From Ceratotherium simum simum (Eukaryota > Chordata > Mammalia > Perissodactyla > Rhinocerotidae), in contig NW_004454166.1 of assembly GCF_000283155.1 (NCBI RefSeq), positions 12,266,181 to 12,330,180 on the forward strand: DNA of 64,000 nt, in the 5' to 3' direction. Within the stretch, counting starts at the first letter, position 1, and every line of letters begins with the position of its first letter. Shown in pieces: positions 35,195 through 46,002 of this stretch. A program made the translations under genes and the position numbers. The notes under the pieces are model-generated. The model did no database searches. It saw nothing but the letters and a program-made list of their open reading frames with translations, and was not told the origin of the DNA.

Positions 35195-36145
35195 ACAAAT
35201 CTTTGCTACATGAAATTATATTTTTAAAATAGTTGGAGAAAAAAGTACACTGTGGAGGAGATCCCTCCCCATACCCTCACATCATTCTTCCCCCCGTCTC
35301 AGCCCCAGTATGTCACCCAGCAGCAGAGAAGGTTGGTCAGAGAGAAGCTTGCACTCAGAGCAGATGCCATGAGCCATGAATATTTATATGACACCAGAGC
35401 GGATTGTGGGCTTCAAATTTCCAAGGGAAGAGTCACTATGAGAAAAGGAGATGGGCACTTGGGAAAGGAGATCTTAAAAGCCAGAGGCACTACAGGAAGG
35501 AGGAGGACAGAACAGCATTAGAAAGGAGAGAGCACCCACATGGCACTCAAAGGACAAGCCAACCCTAGGATGACCCAAAGGACAGTTGGCCTGGGCAGAC
35601 ATCTCCATACTCTGCACCATCAGGCTCAATTTTCTACCTAGGACTCTAGGTGGTTTGGATTTATCACTGGAACTTTGCACCCAAACTGCTTAATTCTATT
35701 TAGAGTACATGCATGTGCTTTAGGGAGCAGGAGAAAGGCAGGCACCGGAGTAAGGAGGAAATAGTCTGATTTCACTCTCTCTGCCCCATTACTGGCCACT
35801 TCCTTGCCTACAGCCATCACTTTCCTGGTGGGCTTCTCTGGGGAGGAGATTCACCCACATAAAACTTTACTCCAATGTGTTATGGGACTTGAGAAGGCCA
35901 TTTTCCCTTTTAAGAACTGAGTTGCCTCCAACATAAAATGAGGGACCTGGACCAGTTAAGTTCAAAAGAGCTGTGTGAAGCTTCAGTTCCACCCGCAATT
36001 CCTATGGAGCCCACTGTTCCCTTTTTCTATCTTCTCTGTTTTAGACTCATAGATTGCCAGAGGTGGAAATGCCCTCATTTTATTTACAGTGGATATGAGG
36101 TGAAACAATATGCCAAGATTGGAGATGAGAAGGAGGAGAGATAAA
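35195..36145. other. Unassigned stretch
   Basis: No recognised element. The 89-codon frame at 35252-35521 has no motif. 36040-36100 may be a MIR trace. Confidence 0.4.
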
Positions 36146-36149
36146 TATT

Positions 36150-36335
36150 TATTCCTAATCAAAATGGATCAGCTGCAAAACTTGTCGGGCCCAATGCAAA
36201 ATGAAAACGTGGGGCCCCTTGTTCAAAAATTAAGAATTTAAAGATGGCAACAATGGAGCATTAAGCCAAACACAGGGCCCTTTTGAGCACAGGGCCCAAT
36301 GTAACTGCACAGGTCACATGCCCATGAAGCCGGCT
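36150..36335. repeat. Unnamed interspersed-repeat-like segment
   Basis: Contains the unusual GGGCCC-centred phrases 'gtcgggcccaatgcaaaatg', 'gtggggccccttgttcaaaa' and 'cacagggcccttttgagcac'. I associate these with a dispersed mammalian repeat whose family name I cannot give with confidence. Confidence 0.45.
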
Positions 36336-36339
36336 TTGC

Positions 36340-37085
36340 TCCTAAGCCAAAGCTCTTTCCTCTCTCACGTGCTGATTTCTCCTTTCTCCCCTCCCCTATT
36401 CTCAGCCTCCATTCGATTGTAAATAATAGAGAAATAAATGACATTTTAAGTTAGAAAGACTATGAAACTATTCAATCCCTGAAAAGAAAGCAAAGAAAGA
36501 AAAAGAGTTAAAGAATATCTCCTCTGCTTTTTACCCTCTCCAAAGCTCTCTCCACTTCTAAGAAACTGCCTTGTGAGAAAACAAGGTCAGAATACGGAAT
36601 TCAGTGGGTTGGAGATCTGGGGATGAGAAAAGTCACAAAATGGATTTTCTGAGTAGAAGTCAGTATGCTGCAATAGGTGGTCAACAGGGACTACACCCGA
36701 CATCAAAGAACAGCTCAGGACAGTCCATATTTCTTGATTCTTGAGTGGGTTACTGAGAAAGACCATCCAGATCCAACAAGACAAACTTAAATGGGGTCAA
36801 TACAAAGTCCTGCTGCTAGGTGAGCCCCAGCACTGATAAACACCACTGAGCTGCTCCATGGAGAAGGCCAGGGTGTGAGAGGTTGCTTGACATGATGCAT
36901 GGTATGAGCCAAAGGTCTGACAAGACTGCCAAATAAAGCTAAAGGTACCACGTGTTGGTTATATCAACAGAAGTATATAGGCCAGGGCAAGGAAGGTAAA
37001 GTTCTATTCTATGCCAGTGTTGGGGGTGGGACACAGAGGGAAGAATATTGTCTGTTTTAATCCCTTCACTGTAAGTGAGAAATGG
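36340..37085. other. Unassigned stretch
   Basis: No recognised element; open frames are short and without motifs. Confidence 0.4.
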
Positions 37086-37089
37086 TAAC

Positions 37090-37320
37090 AAAATAGAGGA
37101 GGCTCGTAGGTCAGGACAGAGAAAGATCTCAAAATGGCACCACCTGAGGAACAGCTGAGGGAGGAAGGAGTTCTTCACCTGAAGAAGAGCAGAGACAAGG
37201 GAGTCGTGGACATATTTGAAAGGCTTTCATGGGGGAGCTGGGTGCAGCATATGCAGTGCGGCTCCAGAAATCAATAGACTTGGGTGGGTGGAAGGCAGGA
37301 AGACAGGGCAAGCCCCTGTT
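37090..37320 (+). mobile_element. L3/CR1-like LINE fragment
   Basis: 'cacctgaggaacagctgagg', 'cacctgaagaagagcagaga', 'gtggacatatttgaaaggct' and 'gcagtgcggctccagaaatc' resemble the mammalian CR1/L3 3' region. Several overlapping open frames here on both strands are products of this relic. Confidence 0.55.
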
Positions 37321-37324
37321 ACTG

Positions 37325-38040
37325 GAAGTGAAGGCAATGGGCACCTGTGCATGCTATTGCGAATTGGGAGTTCAGCTGGGTGGGACCTCTGGGTTCTCTT
37401 CCAAGTCCAAGAACTCCTGGGAATCAAACACACGAAAAGATAGTGGGTGTCTTGAGTCTTGAGGTGATATATTTCACAACAAAAATCATATTTCAAAGAT
37501 TTCATAACTTCAAGGAAGGTAAGGGGGAGGGAGAATGCCGGTATCTACAAAGAGTTAACTGGAAGAACACAGGTTGGACACTTTACAAATACCTTCCTGA
37601 GTGAAGAGGCGCCCTAGACACTGCTGTAGGCACATGATAGGTACTAGCTAGGACTAGGGCCAGGAAAGATTTTTGGCTTAACACCAAGTAAGTCATCCTA
37701 AGGTTACCTAAGACTGGCCTGAAAGGAGAAAGTGGTGGCTGTTCTCCAAAGACATTTTTGTTGACCAGTCTAGAGCACAGATTAGCATCAGTAGCATCTT
37801 TTGGCTGTGATAAGAGAGAAAGAAAAAGTCTTTTTTTTTTTTCTTTTGCAAAGCCTGGGTCCTCTTGCCTTTTACAATCATATAGTGCTTTTGTCAAGCC
37901 AGTCTGATTCCTCGTTGTTTTCTTTGGATTACTCCACCCTGCTGTGGGAAAATTAACTCTTTGGCACGTCCACAGGTATACAACCATGTAGACATCCACC
38001 CCTGGCAACACATCCTGGGGAGCCCCACTGAGGCTACTAG
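37325..38040. other. Unassigned stretch
   Basis: No recognised element. The 142-codon minus-strand frame at 37583-38011 is one of the longest in the window, but no domain, signal peptide or splice context is visible. A T11 run lies near 37830. Confidence 0.4.
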
Positions 38041-38340
38041 GTTAAAAGCAGGGCTTAAAGTACAATTAGAGTCTAATGAGCTGTGCTAATTGAGATTATT
38101 CTTGCAAATTGGTTAAAATTCTAATGAGTTGGCCTTAAATAGAATCTCCAGTCCATGTTTACTCTGGCTCTGTCCCAGCGAATTTGTAAGACAAATGCAA
38201 TATCTCTGTCCTTGCCAGCCTCAGTGAAAACGGGGGATAACATTACCGGACGCCAGATAGTCACAAGCATTAATCATCACTTTAGGCTGCTAAAACACTG
38301 TCAGCTACTGATACAAAAACTGATATAAAATACAATGGGT
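38041..38340. promoter_or_regulatory. Candidate conserved enhancer rich in homeodomain sites
   Basis: Non-repeat segment dense in TAAT-core sites: CAATTAG at 38063-38069, CTAATGAG at 38073-38080 and again at 38121-38128, CTAATTGAG at 38086-38094, and CATTAATCATCAC at 38268-38280. Such clustering is typical of developmental enhancers bound by homeodomain proteins. Function is inferred from motif density only; conservation was not tested. Confidence 0.4.
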
Positions 38341-38452
38341 GTTTTCTAGGAAAGAAATGTACCACATACCAGGCACTGAGCTAGAAGCGTCTAGAATTCA
38401 GGGCAAACACAGATACATACTTGCCTGATTTGATCAGAACTTCTAAAGTCAA

Positions 38453-38466
38453 TGTGTGTGTGTGTT
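38453..38466 (+). repeat. Short (TG)n followed by G-rich tract
   Basis: Seven TG units, followed by G runs at 38469-38472, 38475-38481 and 38488-38492. Confidence 0.85.
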
Positions 38467-38499
38467 GTGGGGATGGGGGGGATGATAGGGGGAGAGGTA

Positions 38500-39544
38500 G
38501 AGTTGTTCAACTATTCCTCCCATTCAGATACCAAAATCTTTACAGCAAGACTTGAGATCCATTCATTCCAGATCACTAGCTACAATAACACCTACAGGGG
38601 ATTTTTAATGTAGGGCTTCAGAAAGACAATGAAAAGATTATACAAGACTAATGGAGTGAGCACTATACACAGATTATCAGTTAGTCGACTTGGTTATGAA
38701 ATATGCATATACATTTTTATCTAGCAGTAGCCTTCAGTGGAGAAAATATAATAGCATTGTTGAATAATGGCCTTTGGTGTCACAGACAAGGAATGAGTTA
38801 AGTATCATCCCTGCATCCCCTAAACCTATAGCAGACACATGATATCAAGCTTCATATTATGATTCTTTTGAAGGTTCTCTCACTTGGATTGAGATCCATG
38901 GGACGGAGACAACTCCCTCCAAAGGAATTTGTCACTCTCCTGGAGGTTCAGCCTCCACCTCTTATAGTATAGCTTAGAAGCACATATTTGGCTAATGCCA
39001 GCAGAACCAGAACTGCAGGTCTGGCAGAGGTGGCCCAGTACCTTGCTTTAGGATGTACACCTATCTTGTTTTTCTCCTCCTTTGAGATTTTTGCTGAAAT
39101 TCCAAGGGAACTGGAAGAATCACATTCAACATCCTGTCACATAGAATACGTCCTTCTTATTAGTCAGAGGTCTTAGCTGCAACCAAGTGTGCAGAAAGGA
39201 GATTTATTGAAATAGTACGCAGAATCTCTGGAGAAAGCCTGAGATCCAGTTTGGAGTCTACACTGCCAGAAACAATACCTTAACCATACTGCCCGAGCAC
39301 TCCAGTAAAGACATCTTAGTCCCTGCTGCTACACATAGACACTATGGCTTGCATTACCAACCTTCGGGCCTGGATACAGAGGGTTGGCCACCACTGACCC
39401 CCAAAACAGATGCCACACCACCATCCTCACCGAAAGATGGAGTCCTTGTGGCAGCTGATTCTCAGGTGGCTCCAATCAAAAAGAAGTCTCACATGGAAAG
39501 CTCTGATTGTAGAGCCTGTGGTTATATGCCTGTGCCCTGAAAAT
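38500..39544. other. Unassigned stretch, possibly an old dispersed element
   Basis: No firm assignment. 39170-39240 ('gtcttagctgcaaccaagtg', 'aggagatttattgaaatagt') resembles an ancient dispersed repeat start, family not determined. Confidence 0.4.
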
Positions 39545-39556
39545 TCTGGCTCCTAC

Positions 39557-39800
39557 ATATTTCTTTTTTTTTTTTTTTTGTGAGGAAGATCAGCCCTGTG
39601 CTAACATCTGCCAATCCTCCTCTTTTTGCTCAGGAAGACTGGCCCTGGGCTAACATCTGTGCCCATCTTCCTCCACTTTATATAGGACGCCGCCACAGCA
39701 TGGCCAGACAAGCGGTGCATCAGTGCCCGCCCAGGATCCGAACATGGGCTGCCAGCAGCAGAGCACGCGCACTTAACCGCTACACCACAGGGCCAGCCCC
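39557..39800 (-). mobile_element. ERE SINE lacking mid body, two tail modules
   Basis: Reverse ERE. The head at right (GGGGCTGGCCCTGTGGTGTA on the minus strand) runs straight from the 'cgtcctatataaagtgga' junction into two 'gatgttagcccag'-type modules and a poly-A. The usual 'caactagaagg' body is absent. Target duplication TCTGGCTCCTAC is exact at 39545-39556 and 39801-39812. Confidence 0.96.
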
Positions 39801-39934
39801 TCTGGCTCCTACCTTGAGGAAGCAGAATTTGTACTATAAAATGTTCCCCAAATATAAGAAGGGTATTCAAGTTGCTGAGCACTCACAAAGGGGGCAAATT
39901 CCCTTTCATTCATCTTAACAAATAAGACACTTAG

Positions 39935-40015
39935 GGGCAGCAATTTAAGAGGTGGAGCCAGAATTCACCTAAGCCAGGCCCCAAAATGATCCTGTTTTCA
40001 CACCGCACTACCTAT
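39935..40015 (-). mobile_element. MIR SINE fragment, reverse
   Basis: 'ggtggagccagaattcacct' and 'aagccaggccccaaaatgat' match the reverse MIR 5' end. Confidence 0.55.
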
Positions 40016-40329
40016 AGAAAGAAAAATGGTTCAACAAAGCTGTATCTTTGACATATGCTTTGTTTTTTCAGATTCCAGAAAGCTAGTGACCTGGAAAAAA
40101 AAAGGTAACCTCAAACTTTATTTCTGAGGCAGACTTTTTAGGATGAACCCTACTTTATCATTGCTAAAATAGTTTTAATAACTTAGTCTCTCCTTGAAAT
40201 GAACTTTACTTTCAGTTATCTATTTTCTTATGATTATCTCATTAAAAAATAATCCAGTATTCAGAGCAGATATCTATACAAACTTTTACTGAGCTTTGTA
40301 TTCATCAAAAATAAAGCTCTGTTAAATGA

Positions 40330-40760
40330 ATATAATAATTTTGCCTATATACAAATAAACTGGAGTAAATACAGTGAGAGAGAAGCACGGTTTAAATGCT
40401 GTAGGAGTTTGGAAGTGGGAGATGGTCTGACTGAAGAAAGAATAGAAGGCCTCAAATAAGAAGTGTCATCTGTGCTGACCATGAAAGACAAGCAGAATTT
40501 CAACAGGAGAAAAAGGTTAAGGGCATTCCCAGTAGAGGGAGAAGTGTTAACCAAATAAGAAGAAGCCAATGGAGGAAGACTGAAAACATGAATCGAGGGC
40601 CTTGAATAGCATGGTAGCAAGTTTGATCCCCATTCAGTAAACACTGGGGAATCATGATTTTTGGTCGGTGGACTGAACTATTAGATCTGGGCTTTAAAAA
40701 GATGAAACAGCATGCAAATGCCCCTATAGGCTAGATGAGAGTAGAGAGGACCAACGACCA
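40330..40760 (-). mobile_element. L2 LINE, reverse
   Basis: 'gggcattcccagtagaggga', 'ggccttgaatagcatggtag' and 'cattcagtaaacactgggga', then 'ctataggctagatgagagta', follow reverse L2 order. The 99-codon minus-strand frame here is L2-derived. Confidence 0.7.
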
Positions 40761-41048
40761 GATCAGAAAGAAATCTGACCAGCTTCACCAAAACCTATTT
40801 TCTTCAAAATATTTAGAAACAATTGTATAGAAATAATTGCCAAGATCAGAACAGGATCTTCTTAGTAATAGGACTGCTTTCAACTAACTTTGAAAAGTCT
40901 AAATTATGGGTAATTTAGCATATATTTTGGCACAGAACCACACCAGACATGTTAAGTTGCCATTGCTGTAAATTCCTGGGCCATGAAATTACTGAATATT
41001 GCTGCTATAAAGGTGCTTTAGAAACTACTTCATCAAACCAAGATCCAG

Positions 41049-41349
41049 GGCCGGCCCCGCGGCTTAGCGGTTAGGTGTAGTGCGCTCTGCTACTGGCGGC
41101 CTGGGTTCAGATCCGGGCGCACCGACGCACCGCTTCTCTGGCCATGCTGAGGCCCGGTCCCACATACAGCAACTAGAAGGATGTGCAACTATGACATACA
41201 ACTATCTACTGGGGCTTTGGGGGAAATAAAAAAAGGAGGAGGATTGGCAGTGGATGTTAGCTCAGAGCCGGTCTTCCTCAGCAAAAAGAGGAGGATTAGC
41301 ACGGATGTTAGCTCAGGGCTGATCTTCCTCACCAAAAAAAAAAACCAAA
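41049..41349 (+). mobile_element. ERE SINE, long type with two tail modules
   Basis: Full-length ERE: head GGGCCGGCCCCGCGGCTTAG, body through 'ggggctttgggggaaa', then two 'ggatgttagctcag' modules and an A-rich tail with AACC interruptions. Target duplication AAACCAAGATCCAG is exact at 41035-41048 and 41350-41363. Confidence 0.98.
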
Positions 41350-41477
41350 AAACCAAGATCCAGAAAGTAGAATACGGTATTCTACCAATAGAGCCAACTA
41401 ACAAATGAATAATGATTAGCATTCTCCTGTGCTCATCAGTACAAAGGTAGGGACAAACGTTTTTCATACAGGGCTAT

Positions 41478-41697
41478 ATGATACAGTGGAGACCAGGGTT
41501 CAAAGCCTAGATTCTCCACTTACTACCTGGGTGAGAAAATTACTACCTATACCTCTGTTTCCTTTTCTTTAAAAAGGGGGATAATAAGAATACCTTATTC
41601 ATTGGGTTGTTGTGAAGATTGAATGACATAATTTATATAAAGTTCTTAGAACAGTGCCTAGCACAGAAGTTTACTCCATAAACTTTAGCCATTCTTA
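41478..41697 (+). mobile_element. MIR SINE
   Basis: 'ccagggttcaaagcctagat', 'aaagggggataataagaata', 'gttgttgtgaagattgaatg' and 'gaacagtgcctagcacagaa' give a near-complete MIR. Confidence 0.94.
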
Positions 41698-41769
41698 ACT
41701 ATAATACGGGTAATAAATCTGAAGGGGGATATTGACCAATTGCCATATATCTGGAGATACATAGGAAGA

Positions 41770-42070
41770 GTTTGGAAAATATTTCAGGCAAAGAACAGTG
41801 GGAGGATTGAGGTATGGAAAAGAGAAATATGGTGGGGGGACATGGCAGTTGTCTTTGAAATCTGAAGGTGCACCATAGCAGAAGAGGGGTCAGGTCTTTT
41901 TCTATTGTCACTGAAGTAGGAAACACTAAGAACAAGGGAAAATGGAGAGGCAGATTTCTATTTACAGAAAGAATTTCGGAAGTAGAGCTCTTCCACAAGA
42001 GGAGTAGTTACCTCAACCAGTAGGGAGTATTCTATCAATGGACATGACCAAACCCTGAAAGCCCAGCCAG
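41770..42070 (+). mobile_element. L3/CR1-like LINE 3' region
   Basis: Ordered matches to the mammalian CR1/L3 3' region: 'gacatggcagttgtctttga', 'gaaggtgcaccatagcagaa', 'gagaggcagatttctattta' and 'gaatttcggaagtagagctc'. Very old and non-coding now. Confidence 0.68.
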
Positions 42071-42184
42071 ATGCCATCTAAGCACCAGGTGGTCTGGGTT
42101 AGGAGGTCAGCCTGCCCTATGTTACGTCTGAGTCTTAGAAATAAGTTCAAAATGTTAAGTGTCACCATTTTATTGAACAAACAA

Positions 42185-42360
42185 AAGAAGAAGGTAATAA
42201 TAGGACTTTAAATAGTTTACAAAGCAATTCCACCTTCCGTGTTTCATTGAAACCATACCGTACAGGGTAAGTCTTTTTCCCATTTTATTAGAGGAATCTG
42301 AGATATGGAGAGGTGAAGTGACATACTAGAAGCCACTCAGTGAGGGTCTTCTGACTACAG
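42185..42360 (-). mobile_element. MIR SINE, reverse
   Basis: 'cccattttattagaggaatc', 'ggagaggtgaagtgacatac' and 'gaagccactcagtgagggtc' match a reverse MIR. Confidence 0.75.
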
Positions 42361-42364
42361 TTAC

Positions 42365-42870
42365 AGGGGTCTTTCTCCTGCTGTAAGGTGTGTAGCCATG
42401 CAAAAGTCACAAGTGAACTTAACCTTTGAAGGAGTAGAGCACTGACCAGATAAGGGAATCAGGGTGCGGCCATAAGCTCAGAGAAAATTATCCCTAAGAT
42501 TTCTAGGGGCTTCTAGGTTGGAGAGGATTCTGCCAGGGCTTTGGAATTTGGGCAGCAAAAGAATCTCCTTTATGAAAGTGTATCTTAAAAACGCTAAATA
42601 CAAATCTAATATGGATGCAAAGCAATCGTTCAGCACAAAACCTAGTCACTGGATTCCTAATACAAATTAAATATTCTATTAAGAAGTTTTGAGCAAGAGA
42701 GAGCATTGCTAGCTGTTTCTTTAGTAACCGATGTATTTCCATACATTACCTGATAAACTAAATCAGCTCTCCACTTTCTAGGACATAAAGGATTTCAATT
42801 TTTTTTGCATTTCAAAAATCACTCACACACACACAAAAATTCCAATTATGGCTCGTGAATAAAGAAATAA
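42365..42870. other. Unassigned stretch
   Basis: No recognised element; a short (CA)6 run lies near 42824-42835. Confidence 0.45.
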
Positions 42871-42874
42871 CATT

Positions 42875-43085
42875 ACTTTGTAAAGTTCTTTCTAGTTTAT
42901 AGTACACTTTCCCATCCCTCATAGCAACTAAACTTACAACAACGTTGTGTGGTAGGTATTGTTATCCTTAATTTTACGGTCAAGGACCCTAAAAGTTGGC
43001 TTGTGCAAGGTCACCCAGATAATTAGACAAAACCTGCTAACTCCAAGTTTAATTCTTCTCTCACTACAACGGAGCCATGATGGAC
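42875..43085 (-). mobile_element. MIR SINE, reverse
   Basis: 'ttgtgtggtaggtattgtta', 'aattttacggtcaaggaccc' and 'tgcaaggtcacccagataat' match a reverse MIR. Confidence 0.82.
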
Positions 43086-43483
43086 AGTGGAAGTGAGGCA
43101 TCTCCACCAAGCTCAGGTTGATACCTGGCACTACTCAATCCTCAGCAGAAGTTTGTCAGGTTCTCATGTCTCTCTGAGTTCTTTGGCCAGGTTCCTATAG
43201 CACTCACCTCACTGAGCTCTGCTGCCCTACCCAAGGGGATAAGACTGGTTTTCTCAATGCCAGATGGATAGGCAGGGCACCACGAAAGAAATGAGTGAGC
43301 CATCACATCGCAGGAGAAAGGCAACTTGTAGCACTGAGGAGAAGAGGGTGAGAAGATGCCTGACAAGGCCCAAAGGGGACTGTTATCTTGGGCAATTTGC
43401 AGGGTCTACGGTCTGGCCCCTCCTCTCTTGGACTCATAAATTCCTCCTGTCAGAGCCTCAGATTTGATTGGTCCCAGAGCACT

Positions 43484-43745
43484 GACTCACTCTAACATGC
43501 TCACAGAGACATTCATCAAATTAGCTGCCAAATCGGCTAATTCACAATAAGGAAACTCATTATCAAGCGAATGGACGCTCATGTCGGCCTGACCAGCTGT
43601 GGACAGGCTGCATGGAAAGCCAAGTAACCAGCAGGCTCTTCTGTGGGCCTAACCCTGATTAAGGTCAGGGAATTAACTGGGTGATCTAAATGTTTAATGC
43701 TAACAGGCTAGGATAATGTGATGATGCTTCCAATCCACCATGTGG
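43484..43745. promoter_or_regulatory. Second candidate conserved regulatory segment
   Basis: Non-repeat sequence with several TAAT/ATTA cores (43519-43523, 43538-43542, 43657-43662, 43671-43675, 43694-43698). Five CpGs lie within about 70 bp (43533-43585) in an AT-rich neighbourhood. TTAGCTGCCAAATCGGCTAA at 43521-43540 is an imperfect dyad. Enhancer role is inferred; conservation not tested. Confidence 0.35.
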
Positions 43746-44120
43746 CAAACCCATAAGGGAGAAAGAGAAACTGAGGCCAGTCTAACAGGGCGTGTCACTC
43801 CTGGACCTGCTGAGATGGGCACTGCCAGCCTCTGTGATTCTCCTTTAGACATGTCCATTCTTTACCAACTCTTTTCTGACAGTCACATTCTGAATTGCAT
43901 TGCTGAATGTCAAGTTTGGTTGTTAATTCTGGCCTGTGAGTCATTCGGATTCTCTAGAGAGATTTCATCCTACTCAACTCGAATACTTTTCAATATTGAT
44001 TTCTGAGCCTAATTCTCAGAGGGCAATCTGAGTCCCTTGTTTCCAAGTTTGTGGTGAGAGCATACTCATCTCTGTCACTCCATGTCAAAGCACTCTGACT
44101 CATTCATTCTGCTTTTTCAA
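43746..44120. other. Unassigned stretch
   Basis: No recognised element. The 88-codon frame at 43740-44006 has no motif. Confidence 0.4.
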
Positions 44121-44139
44121 AATAAATAAATAAATAAAA
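44121..44139 (+). repeat. (AAAT)n microsatellite
   Basis: Short run of AAAT/AATA units, about four repeats. Confidence 0.85.
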
Positions 44140-44171
44140 CTTTAAAAATTCTTATTAGAAAACCACTACAG

Positions 44172-44280
44172 GTGAACATGATGTAGTCCATGCAGAAATA
44201 GAAGTACAATGATGTACACCTGAAATTTTTGCAATGTTATAAACCAATGTTACTGCAATAAACAAAAAATTAAAAAGAAA
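44172..44280 (+). mobile_element. Very short 5'-truncated L1 3' end
   Basis: Only the terminal L1 3' UTR ('gatgtacacctgaaattttt', 'gcaatgttataaaccaatgt') and A-rich tail. Target duplication AAAACCACTACAG is exact at 44159-44171 and 44281-44293. The right copy was then reused by an ERE. Confidence 0.87.
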
Positions 44281-44293
44281 AAAAACCACTACA

Positions 44294-44546
44294 GGGCCGG
44301 CCCAGTGGCGCAAGTGGTTGGGTGCGCGCGTTCCGCTGCGGCAGCCCAGGGTTCACAGGTTCATATCCCAGGCGCACACAGATGCACCGCTTGTTAAGCC
44401 ACGCTGTAGAGGCATCCCATATAAAGTGGAGGAAGATGGGCACGGATATTAGCCCAGAGCCAGTCTTCCTCAGCAAAAAAGAGGAGGATTGGCATTGGAT
44501 GTTAGCTCAGGGCTGGTCCTCCTCACAAAAAAAAAAAAAAAGAGAG
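44294..44546 (+). mobile_element. ERE SINE lacking mid body, two tail modules
   Basis: Head GGCCGGCCCAGTGGCGCAAG, then directly from 'catcccatataaagtgga' into two tail modules, then an A tail. Flanked by AAAACCACTACA (44281-44292) and AAAACCACTATA (44547-44558), one mismatch. The left copy is also the right duplication of the L1 fragment. Confidence 0.96.
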
Positions 44547-44711
44547 AAAACCACTATAAGCACCATATAGAAAACTAGAAAATACGTATAGACAAAAATA
44601 TATATATTTTAAAATATCCTCTAATCTCATTGGCTTAGAGAAAACCACTCTTGACATTTTGGTGAACATTCTGCCAATTCTCTTTTAATATTTTAATAAA
44701 ATAATAATTTG

Positions 44712-44905
44712 GGGGCTGGCCTGGTGGCATGATGGTTAAGTTTGCTTGCTCCACTTTGGCAGCCCAGGGGTTCCCAGGTTTAGATCCCAGGCATGGACCT
44801 ACACACTACTCATCAAGCCATGCTGTGGTAGCATCCCATATACAAAGAAGAGGAAGATTTGCACAGATGTTAGCTCAGGGCCAATCTTCCTCACCAGAAA
44901 AAATA
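44712..44905 (+). mobile_element. Older ERE SINE, one tail module, no mid body
   Basis: Diverged head GGGGCTGGCCTGGTGGCATG, no 'caactagaagg' body, a single 'gatgttagctcagggccaat' module, then an AAT-rich tail. The tail and flanking 'aataataattt' make a short (AAT)n microsatellite at about 44904-44922. Confidence 0.92.
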
Positions 44906-45124
44906 ATAATAATAATAATATTTTGGAAGTTGCTTTTTCACTTCATATATTATGAGCATCGTTACTTATTAACAAATACAATTCTAAAACATCATTTAAG
45001 TGACTGCCTGGTATATCATTCTATAAGACATCAAAATTACTTAAGCAAGCCTCAATGTTTAGATATTTAGACCCTTTCCAACTTTTTGTTTTTACAAGTA
45101 GTACTGCAATGAAAATCCTTATTT

Positions 45125-45460
45125 TTAATAAAAATTAATTTTTAATAAATTTAAATTTTTAATTAAAATATTTTAATAAACATTTATTTTAGAATAATTT
45201 TAAGATATAGAAAATATTCTATATATCTAAAATATAGAAAAGTTGCAAACACTGTACAGAGAGTTCTCTGTACAGTTTCCCCTAACATTAACATCTTACA
45301 TTACCATGGTATATTTGTCACAACTAAGAAACCAACTTTGGTACATTATTATTAACTAAACTCCATATTTTATTTAGATTTCATTAGCTTTTCCACCATC
45401 GTCCTTTATCTGCCCCAGGATCCAATCCAACATACCACATTGCATTTAGCATAGCTGAAT
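45125..45460 (-). mobile_element. L1 3' UTR, reverse, nested in old L1M
   Basis: A/T-rich tail region at left, then 'gaaaagttgcaaacactgta', 'cagtttcccctaacattaac', 'attaccatggtatatttgtc' and 'ccacattgcatttagcatag', a reverse L1M 3' UTR distinct from its host. Confidence 0.78.
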
Positions 45461-45625
45461 TTTTATGTACACATTTACCACTTACATTTATTCCTGGAAG
45501 TGGAAGAATAAACTCCTGGAAGTGCTAAGTCCAAAGGCACACATATTTTAAAATTCTTTGATATGCATCACTGAATTGCCCATCAGAAATGTTGTACCAA
45601 CACACATTCCCCCAGCAATGCGTTA

Positions 45626-46000
45626 GAGTGCCCATACACATGCTAACAACACCGTTCTTTGTAGCAGCTTTGAACCCTATTATGATGATGTCACACCAAA
45701 GTCAAATTATAGAAAAAACAACCTGATTAGGGTCAGGCCGCCCCATCTCTGTGCTGATCTGGCTTGGTCCAGAAAAGTTTTAGCACACATGCAGACTGGG
45801 GAGCTGCATATCCTTCCAGTAATCCTTCAAAGTCTTATTTTATAGATATCTAAGCTTGAATAGATAACAAGAAGTGATGAGCCTGGCAAGTACACCACGA
45901 AGCTCTTTCATATTGCCAAGAAAGCAATAATCTTCAGTACATCTCCATAGGCATTTAAGCTGGGGGAAGGATCAACATGCTCTAATAAACATCAGCTTTC
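45626..46000. other. Unassigned stretch
   Basis: No recognised element. A CRE-like TGATGTCA lies at 45687-45694, unsupported by other features. Confidence 0.45.
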
Positions 46001-46002
46001 AA

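Larger units (their letters stand above)
44560..45625 (-). mobile_element. Old L1M, reverse, multiply interrupted
   Basis: Diverged reverse L1 in at least three pieces (about 44590-44711, 44906-45120, 45461-45625): 'gtgaacattctgccaattct', 'agttgctttttcacttcata', 'ttcctggaagtggaagaata' and 'gttgtaccaacacacattcc'. Interrupted by an ERE and by a second L1 3' end. Confidence 0.75.

Noticed and set aside
37583..38011. 142-codon minus-strand open frame
   Set aside because: No motif or homologue recognised, no exon signals, and it borders the candidate enhancer, which looks non-coding.
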